Below, in pieces: positions 50,241 to 59,642 of a DNA stretch of 64,000 nucleotides. Positions within the stretch are counted from its first letter, which is position 1. Each line of letters starts with the position of its first letter. The notes under the pieces are model-generated. The model searched no databases. It had not been told where the DNA came from and saw only the letters and a program-made list of their open reading frames with translations. Source of the DNA: JAHJDR01 sp964609965 (GTDB lineage Bacteria > UBA10199 > JADGCS01); assembly GCA_964609965.1 (NCBI GenBank), contig CAZSTS010000009.1, positions 21,249-85,248 on the forward strand, given 5' to 3'. The translations under genes were made by a program, and so were the position numbers.

Positions 50241-53200
50241 ATGCTTAACAAAATATTTACCTATTCTTGTGAAAACAAAACCATTACCAGACTAATTTTA
50301 TTTATTATAATTAGTTTAGGGATTTTGTCCGCCTATCACGTACACCGTGATCTTTTTCCGAGCACAGAATTAGATCGAGTTTATGTTTCAGTCTATTACC
50401 CGGGTTCAAGCCCTGAAGACGTTGAGCTCAATGTAGTGGTTCCTATTGAAGATAAATTAAAAGGTATAGCAGGAATTAATGAATATGTTTCAGTAGCATT
50501 TGAAGATGGAGCACGAATAAGGATCGAACTCGATGAAGATTTAGTGAATGTACAAAAAGTCAAAGATAAGATATTTCGTGAAATGAATAACCTGCCAGAC
50601 CTTCCCTATGAAGCAGAAATGATTTTGATTGAAGCCAGCCCCAAAAATAAAGCTGTTTATACTATTGGCTTAAGAAACAAGGATAATTCCAAAATAGGTA
50701 TGCAAGAGCTGTATGATTTTGTTGATCAGCTTGAGGCAGGCCTTCTTAAGGTTGAGGGTGTTAGCGCTGTAAAAAAAGAAGGGTACACTGAACCTGAAGT
50801 GCATGTTTTTGTCGACCCTAATAAGCTTAAAAAATATTATCTTTCTTTTAATGAAATTATTAATAGCATCAAAGCTGAAAACGTGCGGGAAACAGGTGGT
50901 ACTTTGCAAGGTGTTTCTGGTGACAAAAACATAGTAACCATTGGTCGTTTTCAAGATCTTCTCGACGTGAAAGATGTGATCATTAGGTCTAGCTATGATG
51001 GTAAAAGGCTTTATCTTAAGGATGTGGCTCAGGTTAAAAAGGGTTTTAAAGAAAAAGATGTAGACACACGCATCAATGGAGCGCAAGGTGTTTCTGTTCG
51101 CATAGTAAAAAAAGAAAACGCTGATATCATTAGAACAGTCAATAACATAAAAGCGTTTCTTGATAAGAACAAACCCCTATTTCCAAAAGATATTGTCCTA
51201 ACAACAATCTCTGATGAGTCTTTATCAATTACCTCTCTCCTAAATGTTGTTCAATCCAATGCTGTGATTGGTTTTGTTTTGGTGTTTCTCATTCTGTTTT
51301 TGTTTTTAGATAGAAAGAGTGCCTTTTGGACGGCTTTTGGCATCCCTATCATTATTCTAATGGTTATGATCTATCTATACTCTCAAGACATGACTCTCAA
51401 TCTCATATCTCTAGGAGCTCTTATTACGATTATGGGTATGTTGGTAGATGATGGTATTATTGTATCTGAAAATATTTATCGCTATAGACAAATGGGTCTT
51501 TCACAAATGGAAGCCACAACGCGTGGCATCAAAGAAGTTGTTGCTCCTGTATTGATAGCTATTATTACCACAGTTGTCGCTTTTTTGCCTTTGCTCTTTC
51601 TCCATGGTTTTATGGGCAAGATGATCCAAACTTTCCCACTTATAATCGCTGTTGCACTTATTGCGTCTCTTTTTGAAGCTTTCTTTTTATTGCCCAATCA
51701 TCTTCTCAAAGGAAAAACAAACATCAAAACTAAATCACGATCACATTGGTTTGATCCTATTACAGCTCAGTATAAAAAAGTTTTAAGGCATGTCATCAAA
51801 CACAGATATATCGTTTTTATCATATTTGTTTTTATTTTTGTAGCTACGATATTTTTCATGACTCGTGGCATAGACAGATTTGTTTTGGCAAAACGCACAA
51901 ATTCTGATGTTGTTATTGTGAACATGGAAACACCTATGGGCACGAGCAGAGAACAAACAACAATAGCTGCATCACAAATTGAGAAACTTGTCTTAGAAAA
52001 CGTTAAAAAAGAAGAGTTTTTGTCTATAAAAACCTCCATAGGTCATCATAGCAAAAGATCTTTTAATGTAGAAGGTTATCACGATAATTGGGCACAAATA
52101 AATATATATCTTGTGCCTGCAACAAAACGTGATCGTAAAGCAAAAGACATTATCAAGCTTCTACGAACCAAGCTTACTAAAAAAGTGAAATCACAATTTT
52201 CTTTATTGTCTTTTGATAAAAAAGTTTTTGGCCCTGACTTTGGCAAGGGGGTTGAGGTTAATGTTATTAGCAAAAATCAAGAAAAATCAAAAAAGCTTAC
52301 CCAAGAGATAAAGGGTTATCTAAAAACGATACCAGGTGTGAGTGATATCGAAGACGATGCTTCATCTGGTAAAAAAGAAATACAAATAATTTTTGATAAA
52401 GAAATGTTAGCAAAATCGGCGCTCAATGTTCAGGCTGTGGCTCAAACAGTTAGAACGGCCTTTCATGGAGAGATTCCTACAAACAAGAGAGTTGGTGATA
52501 AAGACATTGATTACAGAGTTGAGGTTAGCGAGGATTACAAAAAAGACATGAACTTTCTTAAAAATTTATTGGTTCAGAACAAAAATGGCAACCTTGTTCG
52601 GTTAGATCAGCTGGCAACCTTTAAAGAAATGACAGCCCCCATATCTATTAATCATTTTAATGGGAATAAAGCCATTACAATAACAGGTAATATTGATCAA
52701 AAGATTACAACTTCCAAGCGGGTCATGGAAATGGTTCGCAAGAAATATGCAAGATCAGTTAATCAAAAATATTCAGATGTGTATATTCAATTTGAAGGTG
52801 AAGCCAAGGAAACAAAGCGTTCCTTAAAAGAGCTTTTTATTGCTTTTGGATTGGCTCTTGTTTTTATTTATTTTATTTTATCACTTCTTTTTAAATCAAC
52901 CATACAGCCTCTAATGATTATTGTTATGGTTCCTTTTGGGATTATTGGAGGGCTATTAGCGCTCAAAATTCATGGAATGCCACTTTCTTTTATGGCCATG
53001 GTTGGGTTGATTGGTTTGTCAGGTGTCATTGTTAATGACAACGTGGTGCTGGTTGACTACATAAATCGAATTTTTAAAGAGAAGCCGTATAAGAGCAAAG
53101 CTAGTTTCATTCAACTTATTACAGATGGGGCTAGCGTTCGTTTGCGACCAGTTGTTCTCACAACACTGACTACTGTTTTGGGGCTATTGCCTGCTGTTTA

Positions 53201-53348
53201 TGGTATTGGCGGCACCTCTGAAACAATTCAACCTATAGTAACAGTGTTAGCTTATGGCCTTTTATTTGATACAGTTCTTACATTATTGTTTGTACCATCA
53301 CTGTATATGATAGTTCAGGATATCAACAGGTTTAAGGCTAAAAAGTAA
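50241..53348 (+). CDS. RND-superfamily efflux transporter (AcrB/HAE1-like)
   Basis: A 1035-residue inner-membrane proton antiporter. TM1 is near residues 13-32, and a block of helices follows at about 335-485, including the proton-relay motif IMGMLVDDGIIVSENIYR. Two large periplasmic loops (33-330 and 555-860) are separated by TM7 (about 525-545). The C-terminal helix block begins about residue 865, with LIGLSGVIVNDNVVLVDYIN. No membrane fusion protein or outer-membrane channel gene is adjacent, so partners must be encoded elsewhere. The substrate is unknown. Confidence 0.93.
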   Translation: MLNKIFTYSCENKTITRLILFIIISLGILSAYHVHRDLFPSTELDRVYVSVYYPGSSPEDVELNVVVPIEDKLKGIAGINEYVSVAFEDGARIRIELDEDLVNVQKVKDKIFREMNNLPDLPYEAEMILIEASPKNKAVYTIGLRNKDNSKIGMQELYDFVDQLEAGLLKVEGVSAVKKEGYTEPEVHVFVDPNKLKKYYLSFNEIINSIKAENVRETGGTLQGVSGDKNIVTIGRFQDLLDVKDVIIRSSYDGKRLYLKDVAQVKKGFKEKDVDTRINGAQGVSVRIVKKENADIIRTVNNIKAFLDKNKPLFPKDIVLTTISDESLSITSLLNVVQSNAVIGFVLVFLILFLFLDRKSAFWTAFGIPIIILMVMIYLYSQDMTLNLISLGALITIMGMLVDDGIIVSENIYRYRQMGLSQMEATTRGIKEVVAPVLIAIITTVVAFLPLLFLHGFMGKMIQTFPLIIAVALIASLFEAFFLLPNHLLKGKTNIKTKSRSHWFDPITAQYKKVLRHVIKHRYIVFIIFVFIFVATIFFMTRGIDRFVLAKRTNSDVVIVNMETPMGTSREQTTIAASQIEKLVLENVKKEEFLSIKTSIGHHSKRSFNVEGYHDNWAQINIYLVPATKRDRKAKDIIKLLRTKLTKKVKSQFSLLSFDKKVFGPDFGKGVEVNVISKNQEKSKKLTQEIKGYLKTIPGVSDIEDDASSGKKEIQIIFDKEMLAKSALNVQAVAQTVRTAFHGEIPTNKRVGDKDIDYRVEVSEDYKKDMNFLKNLLVQNKNGNLVRLDQLATFKEMTAPISINHFNGNKAITITGNIDQKITTSKRVMEMVRKKYARSVNQKYSDVYIQFEGEAKETKRSLKELFIAFGLALVFIYFILSLLFKSTIQPLMIIVMVPFGIIGGLLALKIHGMPLSFMAMVGLIGLSGVIVNDNVVLVDYINRIFKEKPYKSKASFIQLITDGASVRLRPVVLTTLTTVLGLLPAVYGIGGTSETIQPIVTVLAYGLLFDTVLTLLFVPSLYMIVQDINRFKAKK

Positions 53349-53402
53349 GCTGTATAATGTTTTGAAACTATGCAGCAAGGTTATATTTAACACATCCAGT
53401 CC

Positions 53403-53433
53403 CCTCCTTCGCTAAAGCTACGGAGGACAGGCG
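53403..53433. repeat. Dispersed repeat, CTCCTTCGC...GGAGGACAGGCG type (second copy)
   Basis: This copy agrees with 17222-17252 at most positions. It lies between the convergent ends of the RND and rlmF genes, where its hairpin arms (CCTCC/GGAGG) could also help termination. Confidence 0.8.
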
Positions 53434-53437
53434 AGAC

Positions 53438-54394
53438 TTATTTATCTCTCAAAATCTCGATCTCTGTCATAAAACTCCAAGCAATGAATCGACTGCTTTT
53501 TTGTCCCTGGCTCATTTGTACAACTTCAATCTTTTTTGCCCCCAGATGCGCTAGTTTCTTTTTTAACACCTTTATGTGTTCACTTTTAGACACCAAACTC
53601 GTAAACCAGGAAACTTTGTCTGCAAACAATGCGCTCTGCTTTGCCATGCGTTTAATGAATGCAAGCTCTCCTCCTTTACAGCAGAGTTCTGTCTGTTGTC
53701 CGCCAAAGTTGAATTCATTGTTACTCGCTATTTTACCGCCTTTACTAATGCCTTCCCGCTTTCGTCTGTTGCTTGATTGCGCCTCTGCCATCGAAGCATA
53801 AAAAGGCGGATTGCAAAGACTTATATCAAATCTGTCATCAACGATACCTTCAAAAAAAACCAGTCTGTCTTGCTGTAAAATCAAATGAACTTTATTTTTT
53901 AAACAGGCATTGGATTGAATGATAGATCTGGCTGATTCAATCGCAACTGGATCAATATCTGTGGCGACAAAGTTCCAGCCATAGGCCTGAGTGCCAATGA
54001 TCGGATAAATGCAATTTGCACCAGTTCCAATATCGAGGACTTTGACTTTAGGACCAGTCGGTATTTTATCGCCATAGCTCTTTGAGAGAAGATCCGCTAA
54101 ATGATGAATATAATCCGCTCGCCCTGGAATGGGCGGGCATAGATAGCCCCCTGGAATATCCCAATTTATAATACCATAATGATGGGCTAACAAAGATTTG
54201 TTTAAACAGAGAACCGCTTTATCATCGCTAAAATCTATTGTGAAGTCACCTTTGGGGTTGGGCCTGATAAATGGTTTTAATTTAGGATAGGTTTTGCACA
54301 AAGCCTCTATATCGTAACGTCCTTGGTGTAGGTTTCTAGAATGAAGCTGTGATTTTTTGATCTTTTTAGTTTTTTTGCGAATCTTAGTTTTCAT
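53438..54394 (-). CDS. rlmF: 23S rRNA (adenine(1618)-N(6))-methyltransferase
   Basis: It methylates A1618 of 23S rRNA. A basic N-terminus (KIRKKTKKIKK) precedes the family block LHSRNLHQGRYD (18-28). The SAM motif is DIGTGANCIYP (121-131) and the catalytic motif is NPPF (195-198). The RKREGISKGG and FNFGGQQTELCCKGGE segments are typical of RlmF. The 318-residue length is normal. Confidence 0.95.
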   Translation of the reverse strand: MKTKIRKKTKKIKKSQLHSRNLHQGRYDIEALCKTYPKLKPFIRPNPKGDFTIDFSDDKAVLCLNKSLLAHHYGIINWDIPGGYLCPPIPGRADYIHHLADLLSKSYGDKIPTGPKVKVLDIGTGANCIYPIIGTQAYGWNFVATDIDPVAIESARSIIQSNACLKNKVHLILQQDRLVFFEGIVDDRFDISLCNPPFYASMAEAQSSNRRKREGISKGGKIASNNEFNFGGQQTELCCKGGELAFIKRMAKQSALFADKVSWFTSLVSKSEHIKVLKKKLAHLGAKKIEVVQMSQGQKSSRFIAWSFMTEIEILRDK

Positions 54395-54452
54395 GGGTGT
54401 TGTGGTTGGATATAGCTATAAAATTTCTTGATCAACCCAAAATTTGGGCAAA

Positions 54453-54619
54453 AACATGCCATTCACGGCATGTTTTAGTCCACGGGGCTTGCCCCGTAGA
54501 TATGGAAATTAATCTCAGATTTAAACTCCGTTGCTTGTTGCGGGGTCATTGATTATATCTTTTTTCACTCGCTCCTTGGTAACGACGCCATTGTGGTTTA
54601 TCGAAGAACTTGACCCCGC
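54453..54619. repeat. Hairpins and inverted repeats between rlmF and the flavoprotein gene
   Basis: Three structures lie here: AACATGCC/GGCATGTT (54453-54474), ACGGGGCttGCCCCGT (54482-54497), and a wide inverted pair GCGGGGTCA (54540-54548) with TGACCCCGC (54611-54619). The gap (54395-54643) is between divergent genes and has no coding frame. The wide pair may be the ends of a tiny insertion. Confidence 0.6.
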
Positions 54620-54643
54620 TGTTTTTATAGATATTGTCAGGGA

Positions 54644-55843
54644 ATGAATGAAAAGCGAGTCGCGATTATAGGTTCAGGGCCTGCTGGTTTAATGGCCGCC
54701 TTTGTTCTTGCCAAGGTAGGTGTATCGGTAATTGTTTTTGAGAAAAAAAATGGTCCTGCTGCTAAATTATTAGTTGCTGGTCGATCAGGGCTTAATATTT
54801 CTTACAATGCCAAAGAAAAGCCTCTTTGGGAATACTATGACGGTCCCAAAGATCATTTTAAAGCTATTCTTGAAAATTTCTCAGTAAATCAATGGATACG
54901 ATTTATTGAGTCTTTAGGAATCAAAACATTTGAGGGGACAAGCCGTCGCTATTTTATCAAATCAATGAAATCAGCCCCGCTGATTAAAAAATGGATCAAG
55001 AGACTTCAAAAAGAGGGTGTAAAGTTTTCTTATGGAATGGAATTTACGGATTTTGAAGCTTCTCCTGCAGGAATAGAAATTCAATTCAATCAAGATAAAA
55101 CACTTAACTTTGATGCTGTTTGTCTCTGTCTAGGCGGAGGGAGTTGGCCAATAAAAGACGAAGTGATTAGTTGGCCTCAAATATTTAAAGATAAAAAGAT
55201 TCCTTTTCAGGATTGGAGTGCTTCTAATGTAGGGTATGAAGTGAGCTGGTCCAAAGAGTTCTTAAAAGAGGCTGAGGGCCTTCCTCTTAAAAATATCACC
55301 CTCACTTCATCTCAAGGGGTGGTGTCTGGTGAGGTGGTGGTAACTCGTTATGGTTTGGAGGGAACGCCTATTTATCATCTCAAAAAAACAGAGACGATTT
55401 ATTTTGATTTGCAGCCAAGTTTATCAATTCAAAAAATCAAAACAAGGCTGACGTCTTCAAAAGAAAACATTTCTCCCTTAAGGCGAGCTAAAAAGTTCTT
55501 AAAATTATCGCCAGCAGCCCTTGCTCTTCTTTTTCATCACTCTCCAAAAGAATCCGGACAAGACATTGATTCATTTTGCCAGCTTATTAAGCACTTCCCA
55601 ATTCAACTGACAATGAAACGGGGTCTTAAGGAAGCCATTTCTTCTCAAGGTGGGATTGATTGGAAGGCCTTAAATAAAGATCTCATGCTTAAGGACTATC
55701 CTGGAATATTTATTGCTGGGGAAATGCTTGATTGGGATGCCCCTACAGGGGGATTCTTGATTCAGGGCTGTGTTTCTCAAGGGTATCACATTGGAAATGC
55801 TGTGTTAAGTTATCTATCAAATCAGAACAAATTAGAGTCATAA
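54644..55843 (+). CDS. HI0933/BaiN-like FAD-dependent oxidoreductase (TIGR03862-like)
   Basis: A cytosolic flavoprotein of 399 residues. The N-terminal FAD-binding fold shows AIIGSGPAGLMAAFVL (8-23) and the acidic EKKNGPAAKLLVAGRSGLN. Conserved later blocks are GIKTFEGTSRRYFIKSMKS and the C-terminal GEMLDWDAPTGGFLIQG. The family includes BaiN-like reductases; the substrate here is unknown. It is a single gene with a divergent neighbour. Confidence 0.9.
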   Translation: MNEKRVAIIGSGPAGLMAAFVLAKVGVSVIVFEKKNGPAAKLLVAGRSGLNISYNAKEKPLWEYYDGPKDHFKAILENFSVNQWIRFIESLGIKTFEGTSRRYFIKSMKSAPLIKKWIKRLQKEGVKFSYGMEFTDFEASPAGIEIQFNQDKTLNFDAVCLCLGGGSWPIKDEVISWPQIFKDKKIPFQDWSASNVGYEVSWSKEFLKEAEGLPLKNITLTSSQGVVSGEVVVTRYGLEGTPIYHLKKTETIYFDLQPSLSIQKIKTRLTSSKENISPLRRAKKFLKLSPAALALLFHHSPKESGQDIDSFCQLIKHFPIQLTMKRGLKEAISSQGGIDWKALNKDLMLKDYPGIFIAGEMLDWDAPTGGFLIQGCVSQGYHIGNAVLSYLSNQNKLES

Positions 55844-56023
55844 ACAACAAAACTAGTTAAAAAACAAGCAGTTAAAATAATAGGTATCCCTCCGATAGGT
55901 TCTGCTCGCTTCCTAATTGAGCCTGCGGGACCGCTTAGATGCAGTATTAGATTAATTATTAATTATTTGCACAAATTGATCTTACTGACTAGGGGGAGAC
56001 ATCATTTTTATAAGGAGAATATC

Positions 56024-56218
56024 ATGGAAACTGGTACAGTAAAATTTTTTAGCGAAGACAAAGGTTTTGGTTTTATAGCACCTGATAACGGTGGCAAAGA
56101 TCTCTTTGTTCACGCTTCTGGTATAGTAAGCGGCCCTATCGCTGATGGAGACAAAGTAGAGTATGAAGTAGGCGAAGGCAAAAAAGGTCCTTGTGCTGAA
56201 AACGTTACTCGCAAGTAA
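56024..56218 (+). CDS. Cold-shock domain protein (CspA family)
   Basis: I start the gene at 56024, with AAGGAG 7 bases upstream; the frame also opens at 55967. The 64-residue beta-barrel has the RNA-binding motifs GTVKFFSEDKGFGFI (RNP1) and DLFVHASGI (RNP2). Cold-shock mRNAs often have long structured leaders, and 180 bases of non-coding sequence lie upstream, but no cold-box is evident. The symbol is left open because several csp paralogues are usual. Confidence 0.96.
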   Translation: METGTVKFFSEDKGFGFIAPDNGGKDLFVHASGIVSGPIADGDKVEYEVGEGKKGPCAENVTRK

Positions 56219-56397
56219 AGCATACAAGTCTTTAAAGCGGTTGTTTGTTAGCAAGGCTCCATTCCTAAAGTAAAAATCCATAAAAGATAATGTTTGTGTT
56301 GTTGATTTGTGTCAAAGTATTTGAGCATACGGATATGTATGCATCATTTACTTGATAGAGGTCTTGTAGCTTTTTCTCTTTCTAGTTTAAGGGGAGG

Positions 56398-56426
56398 CCC
56401 AGCACCTTTCGGTGCCGGGGTTTCTT
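56398..56426 (+). terminator. Terminator after the cold-shock gene
   Basis: GCACC and GGTGC form a 5-bp stem around TTTC, extended by CCC/GGG after one mismatch (56398-56419), followed by GTTTCTT. It lies 180 bases after the cold-shock stop codon, and I see no other plus-strand gene between. Confidence 0.7.
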
Positions 56427-56457
56427 GATGTTATTGTATTTCCCCTTCTAGTCGGAA

Positions 56458-57045
56458 TTATCGTACAGTATTCATTTTTACTGTTAGTATCATTTGTTGA
56501 ATAACAACTAGGTCTTGAAAGTTCATGTTTGTGAGATCTTCTTTTCCGACAAACAGAGCCATATTTAGGAATTGATCAAGCCTACCGTCATTAACAAGTT
56601 GTGTGAAGCTGTTAAAGTCTGTTCCTGGCTCATCCGCACAACAAGAACAGTTTTTTGGTCCACAGCTATGCTCTCCTTCGTCACAATCGCTATCGCAACT
56701 GCCAGGCTTAGGGTGCGTGGAGCCGGTTAAGCTGCCTAAAAACCAATCCCAAAAACCACAGGCACCTAGGGCAATGTTTTTTAAGGATTCAAAGTCTACC
56801 GAACCATCACCGGTAATTACTTGAGATCCCACCAAAGCCCCATTCAGGCCATCAAGGTTTTTGAGCGTTGCTATTGGATTGATTACTTGGAGCTTTGAAA
56901 CATCAGGTGCCAAGGCCTCCTGATTTGTTGTCACCATTGTGTCTACTTGGTGGAAAGTGTTTCTAGCATCTATCTCAAAAGAGATAGCTAAAAGTGCTAT
57001 AACCATAAATGTAGTTATAGAGATTATCTTCATTCTGTTTCCCAT
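56458..57045 (-). CDS. Secreted Cys-rich hypothetical protein
   Basis: I place the start at 57045, with AAAGGAG 8 bases upstream; the frame reaches 57114 from a TTG. A signal-like helix (MKIISITTFMVIALLAISF) starts at residue 5 of this frame. The mature part has a cluster of about nine Cys residues (GSCDSDCDEGEHSCG, NCSCC) after a Trp-rich segment GFWDWFLGS. A helical C-terminus follows (LTNMNFQDLVVIQQMILTVK). The Cys set may form disulfides or bind metal. I recognise no family. Confidence 0.7.
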   Translation of the reverse strand: MGNRMKIISITTFMVIALLAISFEIDARNTFHQVDTMVTTNQEALAPDVSKLQVINPIATLKNLDGLNGALVGSQVITGDGSVDFESLKNIALGACGFWDWFLGSLTGSTHPKPGSCDSDCDEGEHSCGPKNCSCCADEPGTDFNSFTQLVNDGRLDQFLNMALFVGKEDLTNMNFQDLVVIQQMILTVKMNTVR

Positions 57046-57334
57046 ATGCGTTCTCCTTTCAAATAAGGAAAAACGACCCTGTCTCACACCTGTTATATGC
57101 AAATGTGATGCCAAAATATTGAAAGAAAAAATTGTTAAATTATGTTATTAAAAACTTAAATAGGATTACACAGAGCTTAACATTAAGAACAAAAGAAAGT
57201 TTCTTAGACTGAGAAAATGTTGTGGTTTAATAATAAATGATAATTTTGCTACGTTGCTTTTAGAGGGGTTGGCGTTTTTTTGATATGATTAAAGCGACAC
57301 TGCAAAACGCCTAGGTTTCTAGCCTTTTTAAATT

Positions 57335-57877
57335 ATGAAAACATTAACAACAGCCTTTATAATTCTTTTCTTCATTTTTTCTCTAGCCTCCTGTGGCACT
57401 ACAGGTGCAGCAGATGACACAGGTGATGGCGGAGGCGGTGGTGGGGGAGATGTTTCAGCTGAGGTCTCCACAGTTGAATCAGAGATTCACACACTCATCA
57501 ATGCCGAGCGTGCAGCTGAGGGTCTTTCGGCTCTCACACGAAACACTTCTCTTGATTCAGTGGCGAGAGCACACAGTCAAGACATGCTCGATAACGATTT
57601 TTTTTCTCACACAAACCTTGATGGCGAAGATCCTGCCGCTCGTGCAACAGCTGCTGGCATTTCCTATTCTGTTTTTGCAGAAAATCTTGCCTGGACTTAT
57701 GGTCTTAGTGCATCAACTTTGGCGAGTGAGACCGTTGAGGGCTGGATGGATAGCCCTGATCATCGTGCCAATATATTAGAAGAAGATGGCTATAGCTTTA
57801 CACAAACAGGTATTGGGGCGGCTATGAGTTCAGATGGTTCAGAGGTTTATTATACACAGGTTTTTATGACCCCTTAA
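57335..57877 (+). CDS. CAP/SCP-domain lipoprotein (YkwD-like)
   Basis: The lipobox is FSLASC (Cys20). An Asp/Gly-rich linker, including a seven-Gly run, leads to the CAP domain (about residues 45-178). Typical motifs are LINAERAAEGLSALTRN, ARAHSQDMLDNDFFSHTN and VEGWMDSPDHRANIL, with the His and Glu residues of the conserved cavity. Bacterial CAP proteins are of uncertain function, and many are secreted. The 180-residue length is normal. Confidence 0.9.
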   Translation: MKTLTTAFIILFFIFSLASCGTTGAADDTGDGGGGGGGDVSAEVSTVESEIHTLINAERAAEGLSALTRNTSLDSVARAHSQDMLDNDFFSHTNLDGEDPAARATAAGISYSVFAENLAWTYGLSASTLASETVEGWMDSPDHRANILEEDGYSFTQTGIGAAMSSDGSEVYYTQVFMTP

Positions 57878-57881
57878 TTTG

Positions 57882-57896
57882 ACCCGCAAGGCGGGT
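57882..57896 (+). terminator. Short GC hairpin after the CAP gene
   Basis: ACCCGC (57882-57887) pairs with GCGGGT (57891-57896) around AAG, five bases after the stop codon. The T-run is weak. A second imperfect pair (GGGGGC and GCCTCC, 57910-57923) follows. Confidence 0.5.
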
Positions 57897-57988
57897 TCTA
57901 GTTAAATCTCGGGGGCTTGCCTCCGTAAGGTAATTCTTATTCAGTTTGAAACTTGGCTGCAAGCAACCGAGTGGTTTATGAGGTGTCC

Positions 57989-59368
57989 ATGTACAAAAAA
58001 AGTCAGCTTATTATTTCCGTCTTTCTTTTCCTTGCTTTTGTTGTTTCTGCCAATGTTTCTGCCCAAACATCTTCGGCTATGAGCGTGAGTGTTTCTGGGA
58101 CTCAGGTAAGTGTTAAAAGTTCTTTTGAGCTTACTGGAGCCGTTACTTCAGACCTAGTCAATGCTTGGCAACAAGCTCTCAATAATATTTATAAGTCCCA
58201 AGTATATAAGTGCTATAAAATAGACTTTGATCTCAAGGTTACCAGCTCAAGTGGGGCATCTGACTTATCAAGCTTGCTAGGGGGGAGTCACCAAGTGCAA
58301 GTTCTCGATGTCTTGAGCGATTCAAAGACTAAGGCAGCTTATGAAGAATACGGTCTTTATGATGATCATGATTGGGATGATTATGATGCAGCCAATGGCA
58401 CAAATATGGCTGATAAATGTTACCAATATGAAGGTAGTGTTTATTCAATCGAGTGTGCTGAGGCGTCACAGTGGTTTTATGATCAAGGCTATGACGAAGG
58501 TTCGATTCTAGGACACGCTACGCATGATAATATTAATTCTTCGGGGAGCCTAGGTTCTGGCAATATTGCTGTTCTCACTAATGCCTCGTCAGGTGACGTG
58601 TTTGCACATGAAGCAGGGCATCTCATGGGAATGGATGATCACTCTGACGGCCAAACAGCTCTCTTAAACCCCTTCTATGATATTATTAGAAAAGATCTTT
58701 TACATGAAAACTTGCATGATATGTTGGAAAATATGAACCTTGAATGTCGGTGGACGTTTAAGGTTGATAATATAAATTTTGCTGTTGTGAATAACGATAC
58801 CTGTCCTGTTAAAAACAAGTGCATTGCCAATCTTAAGGGGGTTGCGCAGTCTAATTTTGTTGTAGAAAGTTATGATAATACATTGGAAGGAAAGGGTGAT
58901 ACAGCCTATAGTAGTCTTTCGTATTATCTGGCTATCAACACAGCAAACTGTACAACATCAACATCACCTGTTACTGGGAAGCTTGTGCTTAAGGGCATGC
59001 TTGAATCAGGAGATGCCAGCCTCTTTACTAGCTTTACAGAAGGCACAGCAGGTGGTTATAATCCTGCCACAGCTGTTGTGTTGGCGCTTGAAACCTCTTA
59101 TTCTCAAGATCCCTTAGAAAATGCCGCGCTTCAAGGTGGCTTTTCTGGTTATTCCATTCCCGTTCCCATGCTAAAGAATATGATGATCGGCGGAGGGTTT
59201 AATAACTTTAAAGTTCTTCTTGGTGATCCTAGTGATCCAAAGAAGATTCTCAAAAAAATAAACTTTAATCATTCTTTCCCTCTTGATCGTGGGTGTATTC
59301 AAATTAGGTGGTCGCTAACAACTAATGATTTGGTCATAACCAATGTAGAAGCCTTTAAAGGAAAATAA
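57989..59368 (+). CDS. Secreted zinc metallopeptidase (metzincin-like)
   Basis: The start at 57989 (MYKKSQLIISVFLFLAFVV) gives a clean signal peptide and has GAGG 8 bases upstream. The zinc motif is FAHEAGHLMGMDDH, the extended HExxHxxGxxD form of metzincins such as snapalysin, at residues 206-218 of this frame. The N-terminal domain resembles a pro- or substrate domain, and the C-terminal 200 residues are unrecognised beta-rich sequence. It is probably periplasmic or exported, possibly by the T2SS encoded at 3-14 kb. A G6 run lies at 58280-58285. Confidence 0.82.
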   Translation: MYKKSQLIISVFLFLAFVVSANVSAQTSSAMSVSVSGTQVSVKSSFELTGAVTSDLVNAWQQALNNIYKSQVYKCYKIDFDLKVTSSSGASDLSSLLGGSHQVQVLDVLSDSKTKAAYEEYGLYDDHDWDDYDAANGTNMADKCYQYEGSVYSIECAEASQWFYDQGYDEGSILGHATHDNINSSGSLGSGNIAVLTNASSGDVFAHEAGHLMGMDDHSDGQTALLNPFYDIIRKDLLHENLHDMLENMNLECRWTFKVDNINFAVVNNDTCPVKNKCIANLKGVAQSNFVVESYDNTLEGKGDTAYSSLSYYLAINTANCTTSTSPVTGKLVLKGMLESGDASLFTSFTEGTAGGYNPATAVVLALETSYSQDPLENAALQGGFSGYSIPVPMLKNMMIGGGFNNFKVLLGDPSDPKKILKKINFNHSFPLDRGCIQIRWSLTTNDLVITNVEAFKGK

Positions 59369-59369
59369 T

Positions 59370-59642
59370 ATGAATCCCGTTAGACCTTGGTACTATACAT
59401 ATGTTTTGCTTAGCGAGAAAACAGGGGAATTTTACACAGGAGCTACATCTAATTTAAAAAACAGAATGGAGAAACATGAAAAGGGGTTGGTTGCTTCAAC
59501 AAAGTGTAAGCGACCAATAAAACTAATTTATTATGAGGCGTGTTTATGTAGAAAAGATGCTTTTAATCGTGAAAAGTACTTAAAAAGTGGCATGGGTAAA
59601 AGGTATCTGAGAAATCGCCTAAAAGGAGGTCTAACGGGATGA
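59370..59642 (+). CDS. GIY-YIG domain protein (second copy)
   Basis: This 90-residue solo GIY-YIG domain, WYYTYVLLS then FYTGATSNLKNRMEKHEKG, is a paralogue of the protein encoded at 49722. It starts 2 bases after the metzincin stop codon and ends overlapping the next lipoprotein gene by 4 bases, so all three appear to be one transcript. In this copy GRT is replaced by GAT, so the usual catalytic Arg (in FYSGRT) is missing and activity may be lost. Confidence 0.85.
   Translation: MNPVRPWYYTYVLLSEKTGEFYTGATSNLKNRMEKHEKGLVASTKCKRPIKLIYYEACLCRKDAFNREKYLKSGMGKRYLRNRLKGGLTG

Noticed and set aside
50241..53348. RND transporter as part of a complete efflux operon
   Set aside because: No membrane fusion protein or outer-membrane factor lies beside it.
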